A DNA stretch of 64,000 bases from SZAS-103 sp038316385 (GCA_038316385.1 JBBQAN010000005.1:95619-159618), one strand, 5' to 3'; counted from the first letter of the stretch, positions 50,867 to 60,253 are shown. Notes: a model not told the origin generated them from the letters alone. Program-made: numbers and translations.

Positions 50867-51463
50867 TTACTGCGGGCCAGCCTGCTCCAGCAATTGCAGC
50901 CTCGGCCCGATGTGCCGAACCCGCAGCGTGTGCGCGAGCATCGTTCCAAACCCGGCAACCGCGATCACCACCAGAATCGCCGCGTAAATATGCCGACGCG
51001 TCCAGTTCTCGCGTGCCGGCGCATATGCCAGCAATGCGAGCACGGCGGCGATCACCGTCACCGCATCGAAACTCGCGCGCTGCCAGTAGCCGCCGCCGAG
51101 GTGCAGCCACATGCCGAATTCGTCGAAGGTGAGCGCGAGTCCGATGGCATAGAGCACCGCACAAATCGTCCGACGTTTGCCTTCCGGCGGCGAAAACAGC
51201 AGCCACGCGCCGACGCTGCCGAGCAGGAAGATGCCGTAGTTGAGATGGTGCACATGCGTTTCGCCCATGTGCATGTACAGGTCGGGCAGCAGCCGCGCCA
51301 TGATAAGGAACACCAGCACACGCGTGAAGATGAAGGTCAGCAGAAACACCAGCAGCACGACGCGCGCGAGGCGCCGGGTGTGGCGATCGTTTGAAACGGG
51401 TGCGGTCGAAATCGTGTTGTCCTCGGCCGTTGGGTGATTTGCCGCGTTGCCAATGCGCACCAT
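50867..51463 (-). CDS. Uncharacterised integral membrane protein
   Basis: About 198 residues from the ATG at 51463; a TTG at 51487 would add eight codons. Five hydrophobic segments: about 40-62, 78-95 (GIFLLGSVGAWLLF), 106-120, 133-150 and 160-178. Conserved-looking motif HVHHLNYGIFLLG and FDEFGMWLHLGGGYW, rich in His and aromatic residues near the membrane, resembles a family of bacterial proteins with HHLNYG but no function is known. It overlaps nothing and is divergent from pip. Confidence 0.6.
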   Translation of the reverse strand: MVRIGNAANHPTAEDNTISTAPVSNDRHTRRLARVVLLVFLLTFIFTRVLVFLIMARLLPDLYMHMGETHVHHLNYGIFLLGSVGAWLLFSPPEGKRRTICAVLYAIGLALTFDEFGMWLHLGGGYWQRASFDAVTVIAAVLALLAYAPARENWTRRHIYAAILVVIAVAGFGTMLAHTLRVRHIGPRLQLLEQAGPQ

Positions 51464-51540
51464 CCCAACGCAGCGAGCATGCGTCAAGCATGAGCGGCGG
51501 TCGGGTTAGACTTGCCGCTTCCCGGTCCTCGGCGAATCCC

Positions 51541-52485
51541 ATGCGCACGCTCTATCCCGACATCGAACCGTTCGACAGCGGCATGCTCAAGCTCGATGGT
51601 CGCCACACGATGTATTACGAGCAGTGCGGAAACCCGATCGGCAAGTCCGTCGTGCTGTTGCACGGCGGGCCGGGCGCTGGTTGCGGCGCGAAGATGCGGC
51701 GCTTCCACGATCCGGCGAAATACCGCATCGTGCTGTTCGACCAGCGCGGCAGCGGGCGTTCGACACCGCACGCCGACCTCACCGACAACACCACGCCGCA
51801 TCTCGTCGCCGATATCGAGACACTGCGCGCGCACTTGCGCATCGCGCGCTGGCAGGTGTTTGGCGGTAGTTGGGGCTCGACGCTCGCGCTCGCCTATGCC
51901 GAGGCGCATCCGCAGGTCGTCACCGAACTTGTGCTGCGCGGCATCTTCATGCTGCGGCGCTGGGAGCTGGAATGGTTCTACCAGCAAGGCGCATCGCGAT
52001 TGTTCCCGGAGGCGTGGGACATGTATCTCGCGGCGATTCCTATCGTCGAACACCACGACTTGATCTCCGCCTATCACCGCCGTCTGACCAGCGACGACGA
52101 AGCCACGCGCCTAGCCGCCGCGCGCGCATGGTCGGTGTGGGAAGGCTCGACGAGTTTCCTGCGCCAGGATCCGAACTTCATCGACTCGTACGAAGACGCG
52201 AAATTTGCGCTCGCGTTCGCACGCATCGAATGCCATTACTTCGTCAACGGCGGCTTTTTCGAAGTGGAGAACCAGTTGCTGCGCGACGCCCACCGCATCA
52301 AGGACATCCCCGGCGTGATCGTCCACGGACGTTACGACGTGGTGTGCCCGATGGCGAACGCATGGGATTTGCACAAGGCGTGGCCGAAAGCGAAGCTCGA
52401 GATCAGCCCGATATCGGGGCACTCGGGATTCGAAACGCAGAACGTGGATGCGCTGGTGCGGGCGACGGATGGATTTGCTGGCTAG
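51541..52485 (+). CDS. pip: Prolyl aminopeptidase (proline iminopeptidase)
   Basis: 314 residues from the ATG at 51541 (earlier open frame lacks similarity). Alpha/beta hydrolase, S33 family: oxyanion HGGPGAGCG at 41-49, nucleophile elbow GGSWGS with Ser110, WELEWFYQQGASRLFPEAWDMYLAAIP typical of the Pip cap, VIVHGRYDVVCPMANAW with catalytic Asp, and the His in SPISGHSGFE. It removes N-terminal proline from peptides in the cytosol. It ends 4 nt after the start of the stop of the minus-strand gene at 52482. Confidence 0.95.
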   Translation: MRTLYPDIEPFDSGMLKLDGRHTMYYEQCGNPIGKSVVLLHGGPGAGCGAKMRRFHDPAKYRIVLFDQRGSGRSTPHADLTDNTTPHLVADIETLRAHLRIARWQVFGGSWGSTLALAYAEAHPQVVTELVLRGIFMLRRWELEWFYQQGASRLFPEAWDMYLAAIPIVEHHDLISAYHRRLTSDDEATRLAAARAWSVWEGSTSFLRQDPNFIDSYEDAKFALAFARIECHYFVNGGFFEVENQLLRDAHRIKDIPGVIVHGRYDVVCPMANAWDLHKAWPKAKLEISPISGHSGFETQNVDALVRATDGFAG

Positions 52486-53225
52486 TGCTTGCGCGACTTC
52501 GGTTTCGACAAGCCCTTGATGCGTTTGCGGTAGACATCGTTGAACCGAACATTCATTCCGCCGCAAAAGCTGTTGTCGTTCACAACTAGATTTCCCGAGA
52601 CAAGTTGCATGCGTACGACGCATGCATATCGATCTTTCTTTATTTTGTCTTCTCCAACGCTTGCGTGAATGCCGTCGGGAATCGCTTCGCCGGCAAAATC
52701 GCCCGTGTGGACAACTTGAACCCCGTCGTTGTTTCTGCCGCCGCGCCAAGTCGCATAACCGACGATCGAGATCGCGCCGGTGGATCTTGAACGACGAATG
52801 GTGATTTCGTCATCGCTTGCATCGGGAATCCACACCCCAACCCAGTCTTGTAGCCGAGGGCGTTCGGGCGGCACGACAGGTCTGATGTTCCTGGAAGGCA
52901 ACCATCCGACGAACTCCCGTGCCTTTCCGAAATACCAGCCGCACACCCAATCCGGATGCCTCTCTGAAACGAGCAGCTTGTCCCCATGAACGAGATATGC
53001 CTTTGTCAGGCAGGCCGGCCCATCGGGACAGCCTTCCACGTCGGAGCGGAAGTAGATTGACTCCTGGCGATCCGCGACCACCTCCGAAAACCGAAGGTCT
53101 TCATCAAGGGTTGGTGTGCCTCTGCATGTGTATGGCTTGATCGGTTGTGCGTGTGCCGCACTACATAAAAGTCCCGTGACGACGGCTATGCAAATGCTTT
53201 TCCTGATCGTCAGTATGGATGCCAT
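52482..53225 (-). CDS. Secreted protein of unknown function
   Basis: 247 residues from the ATG at 53225; 20 open upstream codons are not needed. Signal peptide about 1-26 (ends AAHAQ). The mature part has six Cys, an SH3-like segment VCGWYFGKAREFVGWLPSRNI and a beta-rich end with TWRGGRNNDGVQVVHTGDFAGEA and YRKRIKGLSKPKSRKH. GC content and codon choice look lower than neighbours, with more A/T third positions, so it may be acquired. No family recognised. It overlaps pip by 4 nt in convergent orientation. Confidence 0.6.
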   Translation of the reverse strand: MASILTIRKSICIAVVTGLLCSAAHAQPIKPYTCRGTPTLDEDLRFSEVVADRQESIYFRSDVEGCPDGPACLTKAYLVHGDKLLVSERHPDWVCGWYFGKAREFVGWLPSRNIRPVVPPERPRLQDWVGVWIPDASDDEITIRRSRSTGAISIVGYATWRGGRNNDGVQVVHTGDFAGEAIPDGIHASVGEDKIKKDRYACVVRMQLVSGNLVVNDNSFCGGMNVRFNDVYRKRIKGLSKPKSRKH

Positions 53226-53238
53226 TGATTGGTGAGTC

Positions 53239-53811
53239 CTAGCGGGGCATGGGAAATGGACTGCTGCCATCCGGATTCCGCTCAATCATCCAAAGCCCAG
53301 CCCACATCTTCGCGTCCATCTCGTAGCCTTCGGCCATCTTCTGCACGAGCCAGCGCGGCGCATCGGTGCGCAGGACTTCGTGGACGGTGATGTCTTCGGT
53401 CGCATCGCCGCCGCCGTCGTTGATTTTCGTCAGGTCGGTGGCGCGCACGAAGGCGATGCGTTCGGTGCTCAGGCCAGACGATGTCGGGCCGATCATCAGC
53501 ACTTCGCAATGCGCGGGACGCCAGCCGGTTTCTTCTTCCAGTTCGCGCGCGGCGGAGAGTTCAATCGATTCGCCTGCGTCGATGTCGCCGACCAGGCCGG
53601 CCGGCATTTCGATCGTGCGTTTCTGCAATGGCACGCGGAATTGTTCGACAAACAACACCTTGTCGTCCGGCGTCACTGCGACGATGATCGCGGCCATGCC
53701 GCCGGCATGCGTGCGCTCGGCGTATTCCCAGGTGCCGCAGACTTTCATCCGCAGGTACTTGCCTTCGTAAACGGTCTTTGCCTGATTGTCGTCGGATGTC
53801 TGGTCGTTCAT
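53239..53811 (-). CDS. NUDIX hydrolase, ADP-ribose pyrophosphatase-like
   Basis: 190 residues. Nudix box GDIDAGESIELSAARELEEETGW near residues 75-97 fits Gx5Ex7REUxEExGU. The preceding VEQFRVPLQKRTIEMPAGLVGD and the following PTSSGLSTERIAFVRATDL match the NudF/ADP-ribose pyrophosphatase group, hydrolysing ADP-ribose or other nucleoside diphosphate sugars. It lies upstream of the secreted protein gene and may be cotranscribed with it (13-nt gap). Confidence 0.85.
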   Translation of the reverse strand: MNDQTSDDNQAKTVYEGKYLRMKVCGTWEYAERTHAGGMAAIIVAVTPDDKVLFVEQFRVPLQKRTIEMPAGLVGDIDAGESIELSAARELEEETGWRPAHCEVLMIGPTSSGLSTERIAFVRATDLTKINDGGGDATEDITVHEVLRTDAPRWLVQKMAEGYEMDAKMWAGLWMIERNPDGSSPFPMPR

Positions 53812-53874
53812 CAGTGGATGCTAACCGGGACGTGCTACAAATTCACGCATTCGCAATTCGTTGATGTTTATTTG

Positions 53875-53943
53875 CCGTTGGTGGTGAGCTTGTCGAACCA
53901 CCGCATTGTTCCGATCATGGTTCGACAGGCTTACCACGAACGG
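53875..53943. repeat. Inverted REP pair (BIME-like)
   Basis: Left arm 53875-53900 and right arm 53918-53943 are inverted copies matching at 23 of 26 positions around a 17-nt spacer (CCGTTsGTGGTrAGCyTGTC...AACCA). A third copy is at 15038. It lies in the 222-nt gap between the NUDIX gene and the exonuclease gene, a usual place for such elements. Confidence 0.85.
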
Positions 53944-54033
53944 AATCAATAATCTGGCGGAGGGTAGCGTGCGTTGCGCGAACGAATGCGTTACCAATGT
54001 TGGGAACGTGACGCAGCACGCTAGGTCAACGCG

Positions 54034-54954
54034 TCAGCCAGCAAGTTCGCTGATGCGCCGACGCGTCATGGGACCGATGCGCAGTTGCTCGAACAATTGC
54101 TTGAGCGCCGCATCGTCGTGCGGGCGGCGGGTGGCGTCGGTGAAATCGTCGGGCATCGGCGCGTCCAGCGCGATGGTCGCGAGCTGGCGGCACAGCAGGG
54201 CGAGTTCGCGGTGGTTGCGCAGGCGTTCGGAATGCAACGCGGCGCCGCGCAGGCGCAAGTAGGCGACTTCAGCATGGCGCAACAACAGCGCGTCGAGACT
54301 GTCGAAATGCGCGAGCAGAATCGCCGCAGTCTTCGCGCCGATGCCGGGCACGCCGGGAATGTTGTCCACCGCATCGCCGGTCAGGCCGAGATAGTCGGCG
54401 ATCTGGTGCGCGTGCACGCCGTAGCGCGCTTTCACGCCATCGGCTGTCCAGCGTTGATCGCGCGCGTAGTCCCATTGCTCGTCGTCGTTCTGCAATAATT
54501 GCGATAGATCCTTGTCGGCCGAGACGATCACTCCGCGCCGACCTTGCGCTCGTAGCTTCTGCAATGCAGTGCCGATCAGATCGTCGGCCTCGTAGCGTCC
54601 ATCCACCAGCACACTTAATCCGATCGCACGGCACAGCGCGATGCAATGCGCGAATTGCCGGCGCAACTGTTCCGGCGCAGGTTCGCGATTGGCTTTGTAG
54701 GCCGGGTACAGCACATTGCGGAATGAGCTTTCCAGCGACGCGTCGAACGCGACCACGATGTACTGCGGGCGCTGGCGTTCGAGCAATTCGAGCATGAAAC
54801 GCGTGAATCCATGCACCGCGTTGACCGGCCAGCCGTCGCCGTCGAGCAAATCGGGCGGAATCGAGTGCCAGGCCCGGAAGATGTACATGCTCGCATCGAC
54901 GAGATAAGCATCATTCAGGGACGCCGGACTGCGGCTGCGCGCGACAGCATTCAT
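54034..54954 (-). CDS. 5'-3' exonuclease / flap endonuclease domain protein
   Basis: 306 residues from the ATG at 54954; the longer open frame is not supported. AYLVDASMYIFRAW with an acidic metal-binding Asp, PAYKANREPAPEQL (5' end binding helical arch), VLVDGRYEADDLIGTAL, IVSADKDLSQLL and the helix-3-turn-helix LTGDAVDNIPGVPGIGAKTAAILL are the marks of the Pol I N-terminal exonuclease/Xni family. It processes flaps or 5' ends in replication and repair. The ATG at 54954 overlaps the stop of the nitroreductase gene. Confidence 0.9.
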   Translation of the reverse strand: MNAVARSRSPASLNDAYLVDASMYIFRAWHSIPPDLLDGDGWPVNAVHGFTRFMLELLERQRPQYIVVAFDASLESSFRNVLYPAYKANREPAPEQLRRQFAHCIALCRAIGLSVLVDGRYEADDLIGTALQKLRAQGRRGVIVSADKDLSQLLQNDDEQWDYARDQRWTADGVKARYGVHAHQIADYLGLTGDAVDNIPGVPGIGAKTAAILLAHFDSLDALLLRHAEVAYLRLRGAALHSERLRNHRELALLCRQLATIALDAPMPDDFTDATRRPHDDAALKQLFEQLRIGPMTRRRISELAG

Positions 54955-55520
54955 TGCGGTTGCCAGTCGGTCAGCAAGGTCATTGGATCGGGACGCGGGC
55001 GATCGTCCTGCGGCGTGACGATCGTTCCGATATGGATGAAGCCAAGTACGCGCTCGTTCGCAACGACGCCGAGCAATGCAAGAATCGTCGGATCGTAGGC
55101 CGCCCAGCCTGTCAGCCATTGCGCGCCGAAGCCGAGCGCATCGGCGGCCTGCAACAGCGCGAAACACGCGCAACTGCCCGACTGCACTTGTTCGGATTCG
55201 GGAATCTTGTGATTGAGCGTCAGCGTCGCAATGACCGCGATCACGCACGGGGCATGGTTGAACCGATTGCCTTCCTTGGCGATTTTCGCCGTTGGTGCCT
55301 CGGGTTCGCGTTCCAGCAAACGGCGGGCAAGGGCGCTGCCGAGAGTGGCACGCGTGTCGCCGCAGATGCGCAAGAAACGCCAGGGCGACAGACGACCGTG
55401 ATCGGGGACATGCACGGCGACTTCGAGCATGCGTCGTAGCTGATCATCGTCGGGGCCGGGTGCGCCAAGTTGGCGCGATGGAGTGGAATGACGCGCGAGG
55501 AGGGATGAGGGTTGGGTCAT
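54951..55520 (-). CDS. Nitroreductase family protein (YdjA-like)
   Basis: 189 residues from the ATG at 55520. FMN-binding pattern: LLARHSTPSRQLGAPGPDDDQLRRMLEVAVHVPDHGRLSPWRFLRICG at the N-terminus, ACFALLQAADALGFGAQWLTGWAA, and the ending GFIHIGTIVTPQDDRPRPDP. This short-form nitroreductase (~185 residues) matches YdjA-type proteins, which use FMN with NAD(P)H; natural substrate unknown. ATGA overlap with the downstream exonuclease gene. Confidence 0.88.
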   Translation of the reverse strand: MTQPSSLLARHSTPSRQLGAPGPDDDQLRRMLEVAVHVPDHGRLSPWRFLRICGDTRATLGSALARRLLEREPEAPTAKIAKEGNRFNHAPCVIAVIATLTLNHKIPESEQVQSGSCACFALLQAADALGFGAQWLTGWAAYDPTILALLGVVANERVLGFIHIGTIVTPQDDRPRPDPMTLLTDWQPQ

Positions 55521-55673
55521 TGCTTGCACATTCGCAAAGGGCTGGGGATGATGCGACGAAGCGTGCCGGGCATCACGGTTCAATTTGCACAAGGTGGGCA
55601 TAGTCGCGCTGCAAAAATGCCCTGACCGTATCCAGCCAGCATCATACCGAAGCCTTCCCCCGGTGCTTCCAAT

Positions 55674-58022
55674 ATGTCAAAGACACCTTCACATCTCACA
55701 GCGGTCGGCGGTACTTCGCATCCGCAAGGGTCGCAGCCGCCGTCGCGCACTCCGCAGGTGGTGCTCGATCGTTTGCGGCAGGCAGCGATGCCACGGTTCG
55801 AACTGGCGTGCGGCGAAGCCCTGAGCAAGGCCGACGATGCGATGTTCGATCTGGCCCAGCATGCGCAGAGCAGCGCCAGTCAGCAGGGTTACTTCGACTC
55901 GATGCGCGAAATCCGTCGCGAGCGCCGGCAGATCGAACTGGTGTATCGCACGCATATCAATGCCGGGTTCACCGACTTTCTCCAGCAGGGCGGAAACGTG
56001 GCCGCCGTCATGCCGGCCCAGCATGGTGGCTCGTTGAGCCTGATTGCGCAGGACGAGCTTGAAGAACAACTCGCTGCCGAGCAGAGCGCCAGCAGCATGC
56101 ATCGGCGTTTCAAGCTGGTCATCGAGCCGATCATGCGCGGACTGGCGCGGATGGCGATCTCGATCGCGCCGAATTTCGACCCTACCTGCAGCCCGGTTGC
56201 GCCTGAACGCCTCGCGATGGCATTTCGAAGTGCACTGGCAGGATTTGCGGCGTCTGCCGAAGTCAAACTGGTGCTGTTCAAGTTATACGAGCGTGAGCTG
56301 CTGCAGGTGCTGGAAACGTTGTATCCGGAAATCATGCGCATTCTGGTCGAAACCGGCTACATCTCCGGCCATGTACCGCGGATTCCGCAGACGCCGCCTG
56401 CTCCATTGCCGCGCAGCATGCCACCCGACTTCAACCTCGCCGAACAAGTGCCGCAACGGCAGACTCTCGTGCAATCGTCCTACGACGGCACCGGGCGCGG
56501 CGGGTATCAGGTCGGATTCCAGAACGGCCAGACCGAAGACGGCATGCTCAACAGCCTGCACGAGATGCTGCAGGCCTGGCGCAACATGCAGCAAAAGGAA
56601 GCTGGCGTTGCCGAGCCGGTTGCGACTGAGCCGACGGGGCCGGAACTCAGTTCTGGTGAAATGCTGTCCGTATTGCAACTGTTCCAGGCCGATTTGCCGG
56701 ATGGGCTCAAGACTGCATTGCAGACCAGCGAGCATTCCCTCGCGCAGCAACTCAAGCGCGAGCTGATTACCGGCGCGGCTGCGCTCGGCATCAGCCAAGG
56801 CAATGCCCGGCTCGGCGACGTCGAAGAAGACGCGATCGACGTGGTCGGCATGATGTTCGAGGTCTTCCTGGACGAACGCGACATCAAGCAAGACGTGCGC
56901 GAGCAGATCGCGCGCCTGCTGGTGCCGTACATCAAGGTCGCGCTGATCGACCGTCGGCTGTTTCTGCACAAGGCGCATCCGGCGCGCCGGCTGCTTAACG
57001 CGATCGCCGAAGCCTGCGAGGGCAATCACGGAGAAGGTCCATACGAACGCGAACTGCTCGAGCAGGTCGGGCAGTCGGTGGACCGGCTGGTCGCCGAGTT
57101 CAACGAAGACATCGCGATCTTCGAGTTGCTCGAACAGGATCTGCGCACCTTCATCGAACAATACAAGCGTCGAGCCGACCTGGCCGAACGCCGCGTTGCC
57201 GAAGCGCAACGCGGGAAAGAGCGCCTGGAAGAAGCGCGCATGCGCGCCGAGTCGCTGCTCCAGAAGCGGCTAGACGCGCACAGCGTGTCGCCATTGGTGC
57301 AGGAAGATCTCAACCGTTACTGGGTGCATCACTATGCGGTGCTGTTCCTGCGCGAGGGCGAAGACGGCGAGGGTTGCACGCAAGCCGTGCGTACGCTGGA
57401 TCGGATGCTCTCGCTGGCCGATGCGGCATTCCATACCGGCGGCCTGACCGCGCTCGCAGAAACCGATTCGCTGCAACCAGGATTGATGGCGATGCTGGCC
57501 AGTTCCGGCCTGACTGCGGAAGTCGCGGTGGAGTGCGCGCGTACGATGACGCAACACCTGATGCAGCCGCCGACGAAAGCGAAAGCATCCACGCCTACGA
57601 CTGCGACGCCGACGGTGGCGCAAACGGTCGCACAGCCGGATGTTGTCGTCGATGCGACGCATCCGCATCCGGCGACCGCGCGTCCGTTGCCGGCGATCGA
57701 AGCGCTGGTCGCCACGCCGCTGGATGTCGAACCTGCCGATGTCGCGCGTCTGCGTCAGCTGGCCGTTGGCAGTTGGGTCGAGTTCGTCGGCGAAGACGAG
57801 CGCGTGCAGCCGGGCAAGCTGTCATGGATCAGTCCGATTTCCGCACGCATGTTGTTCGTCAACAAGCGCGGCGCGCGCATGCACGTGGCATCGGCCGAGG
57901 AATTGGCCGCGATGATGAAGCAGGGCAAGCTGCGTCTGCGCGTGGCCGATGCCGCGTTCGATCAGGCGATGCATCAGGTTCTGGGCCGTTTGCGCGAGGG
58001 AGCGCCGATTAGCCGAAGCTGA
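55674..58022 (+). CDS. DUF1631 family protein
   Basis: 782 residues, no signal peptide. N-terminal half helical (FDLAQHAQSSASQQGYFDSMREIRRERRQIELVYRTHI), a Pro/Gln-rich linker at about 240-300, a central helical domain (IDVVGMMFEVFLDERDIKQDVREQIARLLVPYIKVALIDRRLFLHKAHPARRLLNAIAE) and an Ala/Thr/Pro-rich stretch about 630-690. The C-terminal ~90 residues (VGSWVEFVGEDERVQPGKLSWISPISARMLFVNKRGARMHVASAEELAAM) form a small beta domain. This architecture fits DUF1631, often mislabelled thymidine phosphorylase; function unknown. Confidence 0.88.
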   Translation: MSKTPSHLTAVGGTSHPQGSQPPSRTPQVVLDRLRQAAMPRFELACGEALSKADDAMFDLAQHAQSSASQQGYFDSMREIRRERRQIELVYRTHINAGFTDFLQQGGNVAAVMPAQHGGSLSLIAQDELEEQLAAEQSASSMHRRFKLVIEPIMRGLARMAISIAPNFDPTCSPVAPERLAMAFRSALAGFAASAEVKLVLFKLYERELLQVLETLYPEIMRILVETGYISGHVPRIPQTPPAPLPRSMPPDFNLAEQVPQRQTLVQSSYDGTGRGGYQVGFQNGQTEDGMLNSLHEMLQAWRNMQQKEAGVAEPVATEPTGPELSSGEMLSVLQLFQADLPDGLKTALQTSEHSLAQQLKRELITGAAALGISQGNARLGDVEEDAIDVVGMMFEVFLDERDIKQDVREQIARLLVPYIKVALIDRRLFLHKAHPARRLLNAIAEACEGNHGEGPYERELLEQVGQSVDRLVAEFNEDIAIFELLEQDLRTFIEQYKRRADLAERRVAEAQRGKERLEEARMRAESLLQKRLDAHSVSPLVQEDLNRYWVHHYAVLFLREGEDGEGCTQAVRTLDRMLSLADAAFHTGGLTALAETDSLQPGLMAMLASSGLTAEVAVECARTMTQHLMQPPTKAKASTPTTATPTVAQTVAQPDVVVDATHPHPATARPLPAIEALVATPLDVEPADVARLRQLAVGSWVEFVGEDERVQPGKLSWISPISARMLFVNKRGARMHVASAEELAAMMKQGKLRLRVADAAFDQAMHQVLGRLREGAPISRS

Positions 58023-58107
58023 TCGGGCCTCGGTTTGATCAGCACCGCTGCCTCGAAGGCGGCGATTCGATTACGATGCAGCGGTCTGCCTCATGTCGGA
58101 GCCGCGC

Positions 58108-59211
58108 ATGCCGTTCACCTTGGCTGTCATCCGTGAAACCGCGATCGGCGAACGCCGCGTCGCGATCACGCCGGAAACCTGTCGCAAGCTGTGTGCTGCC
58201 GGAGCGACGGTGTTGCTGCAATCCGGCGTCGGCGATGCTGCGCATTTTCCGGATGCTGCCTACGAAGGCGCCGAGTTCGACGCCGACGCGAATACGATCC
58301 TGCAACGCGCCGATGTGCTGCTGTGCGTGCAACCGCCCGGTGCGGAACGACTGGGCGCTTTGAAGGAAGGCGCGATCGTGATGGGCCTGCTTGCAGCCGA
58401 CACCGATCCTGCGCGCGAAGCGCAGTGGTTGGCACGCAAGACCACCAGCTTTCCGCTTGAGCGTTTGCCGCGCACCTCGCGCGCGCAGGCGATGGACGTA
58501 TTGTCGTCGCAGGCCGGCATGGCCGGCTACAAGGCGATGCTGATCGCGGCGCAAGTCGCGCCGAAATTCTTCCCGATGCTGACCACGGCCGCAGGCACGA
58601 TCCGGCCGTCGAAGGTCTTGGTAGTCGGCGCTGGTGTCGCGGGACTGCAGGCAATCGCGACCGCACGCAGACTCGGCGCGCAGGTGGAAGGGTTCGATGT
58701 GCGCCCGGAAACCCGCGAGCAGATCGAATCGCTCGGCGCAAAATTTCTCGACTTGGGCGTCAGCGCGAAAGGCGAGGGCGGCTATGCGCGAGAGCTCACC
58801 GCCGAGGAACGCGCCGCGCAACAACAGAAGCTGGCCGAACATCTCAAGGGCGTGGACGTGATCGTCACCACTGCGGCGGTGCCCGGACGGCCCGCGCCGA
58901 AGATCATCAGCGCGGCAATGGTCGCCGGTATGAAACCCGGCAGCGTGATCGTCGACCTCGCCGCCGAGTCAGGCGGGAATTGCGAACTCACTCGCGCAGG
59001 TGAAACCATCGAAAGCGGCGGCGTCAGCATCGTCGGGCCAAGCAACCTTGCCAGTCAGGGCGCGATGCATGCCAGCGAGATGTATGCGCGCAACCTGTTC
59101 AACTTCTCGCAGTTGTTGATCAAGGATGGCGCGCTGTCGCTCGATTGGGACGACGAATTGATCGCGAAAACCTGCCACACGCACGCTGGCGCGTTGCGCA
59201 ACGCTACCTGA
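58108..59211 (+). CDS. pntAA: NAD(P) transhydrogenase subunit alpha part 1
   Basis: 367 residues from the ATG at 58108, with GGAG 6 nt upstream; an ATG at 58093 lacks a ribosome binding site. AlaDH/PNT N-terminal domain (AVIRETAIGERRVAITPETCRKL) and the NAD-binding domain with VVGAGVAGLQAIATARRLGAQVEGFDVRPETREQ; the C-terminus is the end of domain I. With PntAB and PntB it forms the proton-pumping transhydrogenase exchanging NADH and NADPH. In most genomes pntAB follows directly; here it is 1.84 kb away behind a minus-strand operon. Its last bases overlap the DUF3106 gene (8 nt, convergent). Confidence 0.95.
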   Translation: MPFTLAVIRETAIGERRVAITPETCRKLCAAGATVLLQSGVGDAAHFPDAAYEGAEFDADANTILQRADVLLCVQPPGAERLGALKEGAIVMGLLAADTDPAREAQWLARKTTSFPLERLPRTSRAQAMDVLSSQAGMAGYKAMLIAAQVAPKFFPMLTTAAGTIRPSKVLVVGAGVAGLQAIATARRLGAQVEGFDVRPETREQIESLGAKFLDLGVSAKGEGGYARELTAEERAAQQQKLAEHLKGVDVIVTTAAVPGRPAPKIISAAMVAGMKPGSVIVDLAAESGGNCELTRAGETIESGGVSIVGPSNLASQGAMHASEMYARNLFNFSQLLIKDGALSLDWDDELIAKTCHTHAGALRNAT

Positions 59212-59821
59212 TTCGCTCCTGCATTTGCCCTGGTTCGTGCTGCGAACCCGGTTCCTTTGCCGGCGACGAATCATTCGCGCCATGTCGCTCCTTGCGTTCG
59301 TCGCGGAACCGCTGCATGAGCGCCTTGCGTTGTTCGGGGCTCAACGACTTGAAGCGTTGATACGCGTCGATCACGCGTTGGCGATCGGCTTCCGGCATCG
59401 TGTGGAATCTGTCCTCGCCACGCCATGCTGCACGCCGTTGTTCCGGAGTGATCTGCGCCCAGTGCGTGAGGCGTTGCTGGATCTGCGCGCGCCGATCCGG
59501 CGGCAACTGCGTCCAGCGTCTCGCATGCGCGGCCATGCGTTGCTGACGACGCGGCGGTAGCTGATCCCATTGCGACCGCAGTGGTTCCAGCAGCATGCGC
59601 TGGGCCGGATCGAGCTGGCTCCACGGAAGCGGGACTGCGTGGATGTTGTCGGCTTCGTTGCCGACTCTATCTGCTTGCATGCCCGCGCGCGCGTCTTGTC
59701 GCGGCGTTGACATATCTGGAGGCGAGCCTGCCCACGCCGATGCGGCCAGGAATAGCATCGCCAACAACGGCGTTGAAACGCGCATGCAGGCGCTTCGGAG
59801 CTGGATGACGCCAAAACGCAT
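59204..59821 (-). CDS. DUF3106 domain protein
   Basis: 205 residues. Signal peptide (about 12-31, ends ASAWAG). The mature protein has repeated helical motifs WDQLPPRRQQRM, WTQLPPDRRAQIQQRL and WAQITPEQRRAAW, plus FKSLSPEQRKALMQRFRDERK, the DUF3106 pattern of Trp-x-x-Leu-x-Pro repeats. A second ATG at 59785 could be used. Family members are encoded behind an ECF sigma factor and a DUF3619 protein, as here. Function unknown, probably periplasmic. Confidence 0.82.
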   Translation of the reverse strand: MRFGVIQLRSACMRVSTPLLAMLFLAASAWAGSPPDMSTPRQDARAGMQADRVGNEADNIHAVPLPWSQLDPAQRMLLEPLRSQWDQLPPRRQQRMAAHARRWTQLPPDRRAQIQQRLTHWAQITPEQRRAAWRGEDRFHTMPEADRQRVIDAYQRFKSLSPEQRKALMQRFRDERKERHGANDSSPAKEPGSQHEPGQMQERIR

Positions 59822-59824
59822 CTT

Positions 59825-60253
59825 TCAACCTCCCGAGGAATCGTTTGCAGGCTGCTCTGCGAGCCAGCCGTAAAAATCCAGATCGCTCAACATTTCGGGA
59901 TCGGCCGCATCGAATGCATCTGCGGACACGGCCATGGAGACAGATGTTGTGTTGCTGGGATTTATGACGGCTTGGTTCGTTGCATGCGACGCGACCGCAA
60001 CGATTGTTGTCGGCATCGGCGCAGCAGACGCATGCGGTGTGCGCGGCATGAACACGACCAGCGCCATCGCTGCGGTGAGTGCGGCGCCCAGCGGCCAAGC
60101 CCAGCGAGCGGTCGTTCGTCGGATCGGCTCGGCTTGCTGCGCGCGCAAGCGAAGCTCACGCAGGCGTCGGCGCGTGTCCGCGTCGATGCACGCGACGCTG
60201 TCGTTGAAAGCCGCGCGCGAACGCAGGGCGAGTTCGATATCGTTGGCATTCAT
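59825..60253 (-). CDS. DUF3619-like putative anti-sigma protein
   Basis: 142 residues. A cytoplasmic N-terminal segment (RRLRELRLRAQQAEPIRR), one membrane helix (WAWPLGAALTAAMALVVFM), a Ser/Thr/Ala-rich periplasmic region and an acidic end EMLSDLDFYGWLAEQP. The D-x-D-F-Y-x-W-L motif and position between an ECF sigma gene and a DUF3106 gene match DUF3619. An anti-sigma role is inferred from position and topology only. Its ATG overlaps the sigma stop (ATGA). Confidence 0.7.
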   Translation of the reverse strand: MNANDIELALRSRAAFNDSVACIDADTRRRLRELRLRAQQAEPIRRTTARWAWPLGAALTAAMALVVFMPRTPHASAAPMPTTIVAVASHATNQAVINPSNTTSVSMAVSADAFDAADPEMLSDLDFYGWLAEQPANDSSGG

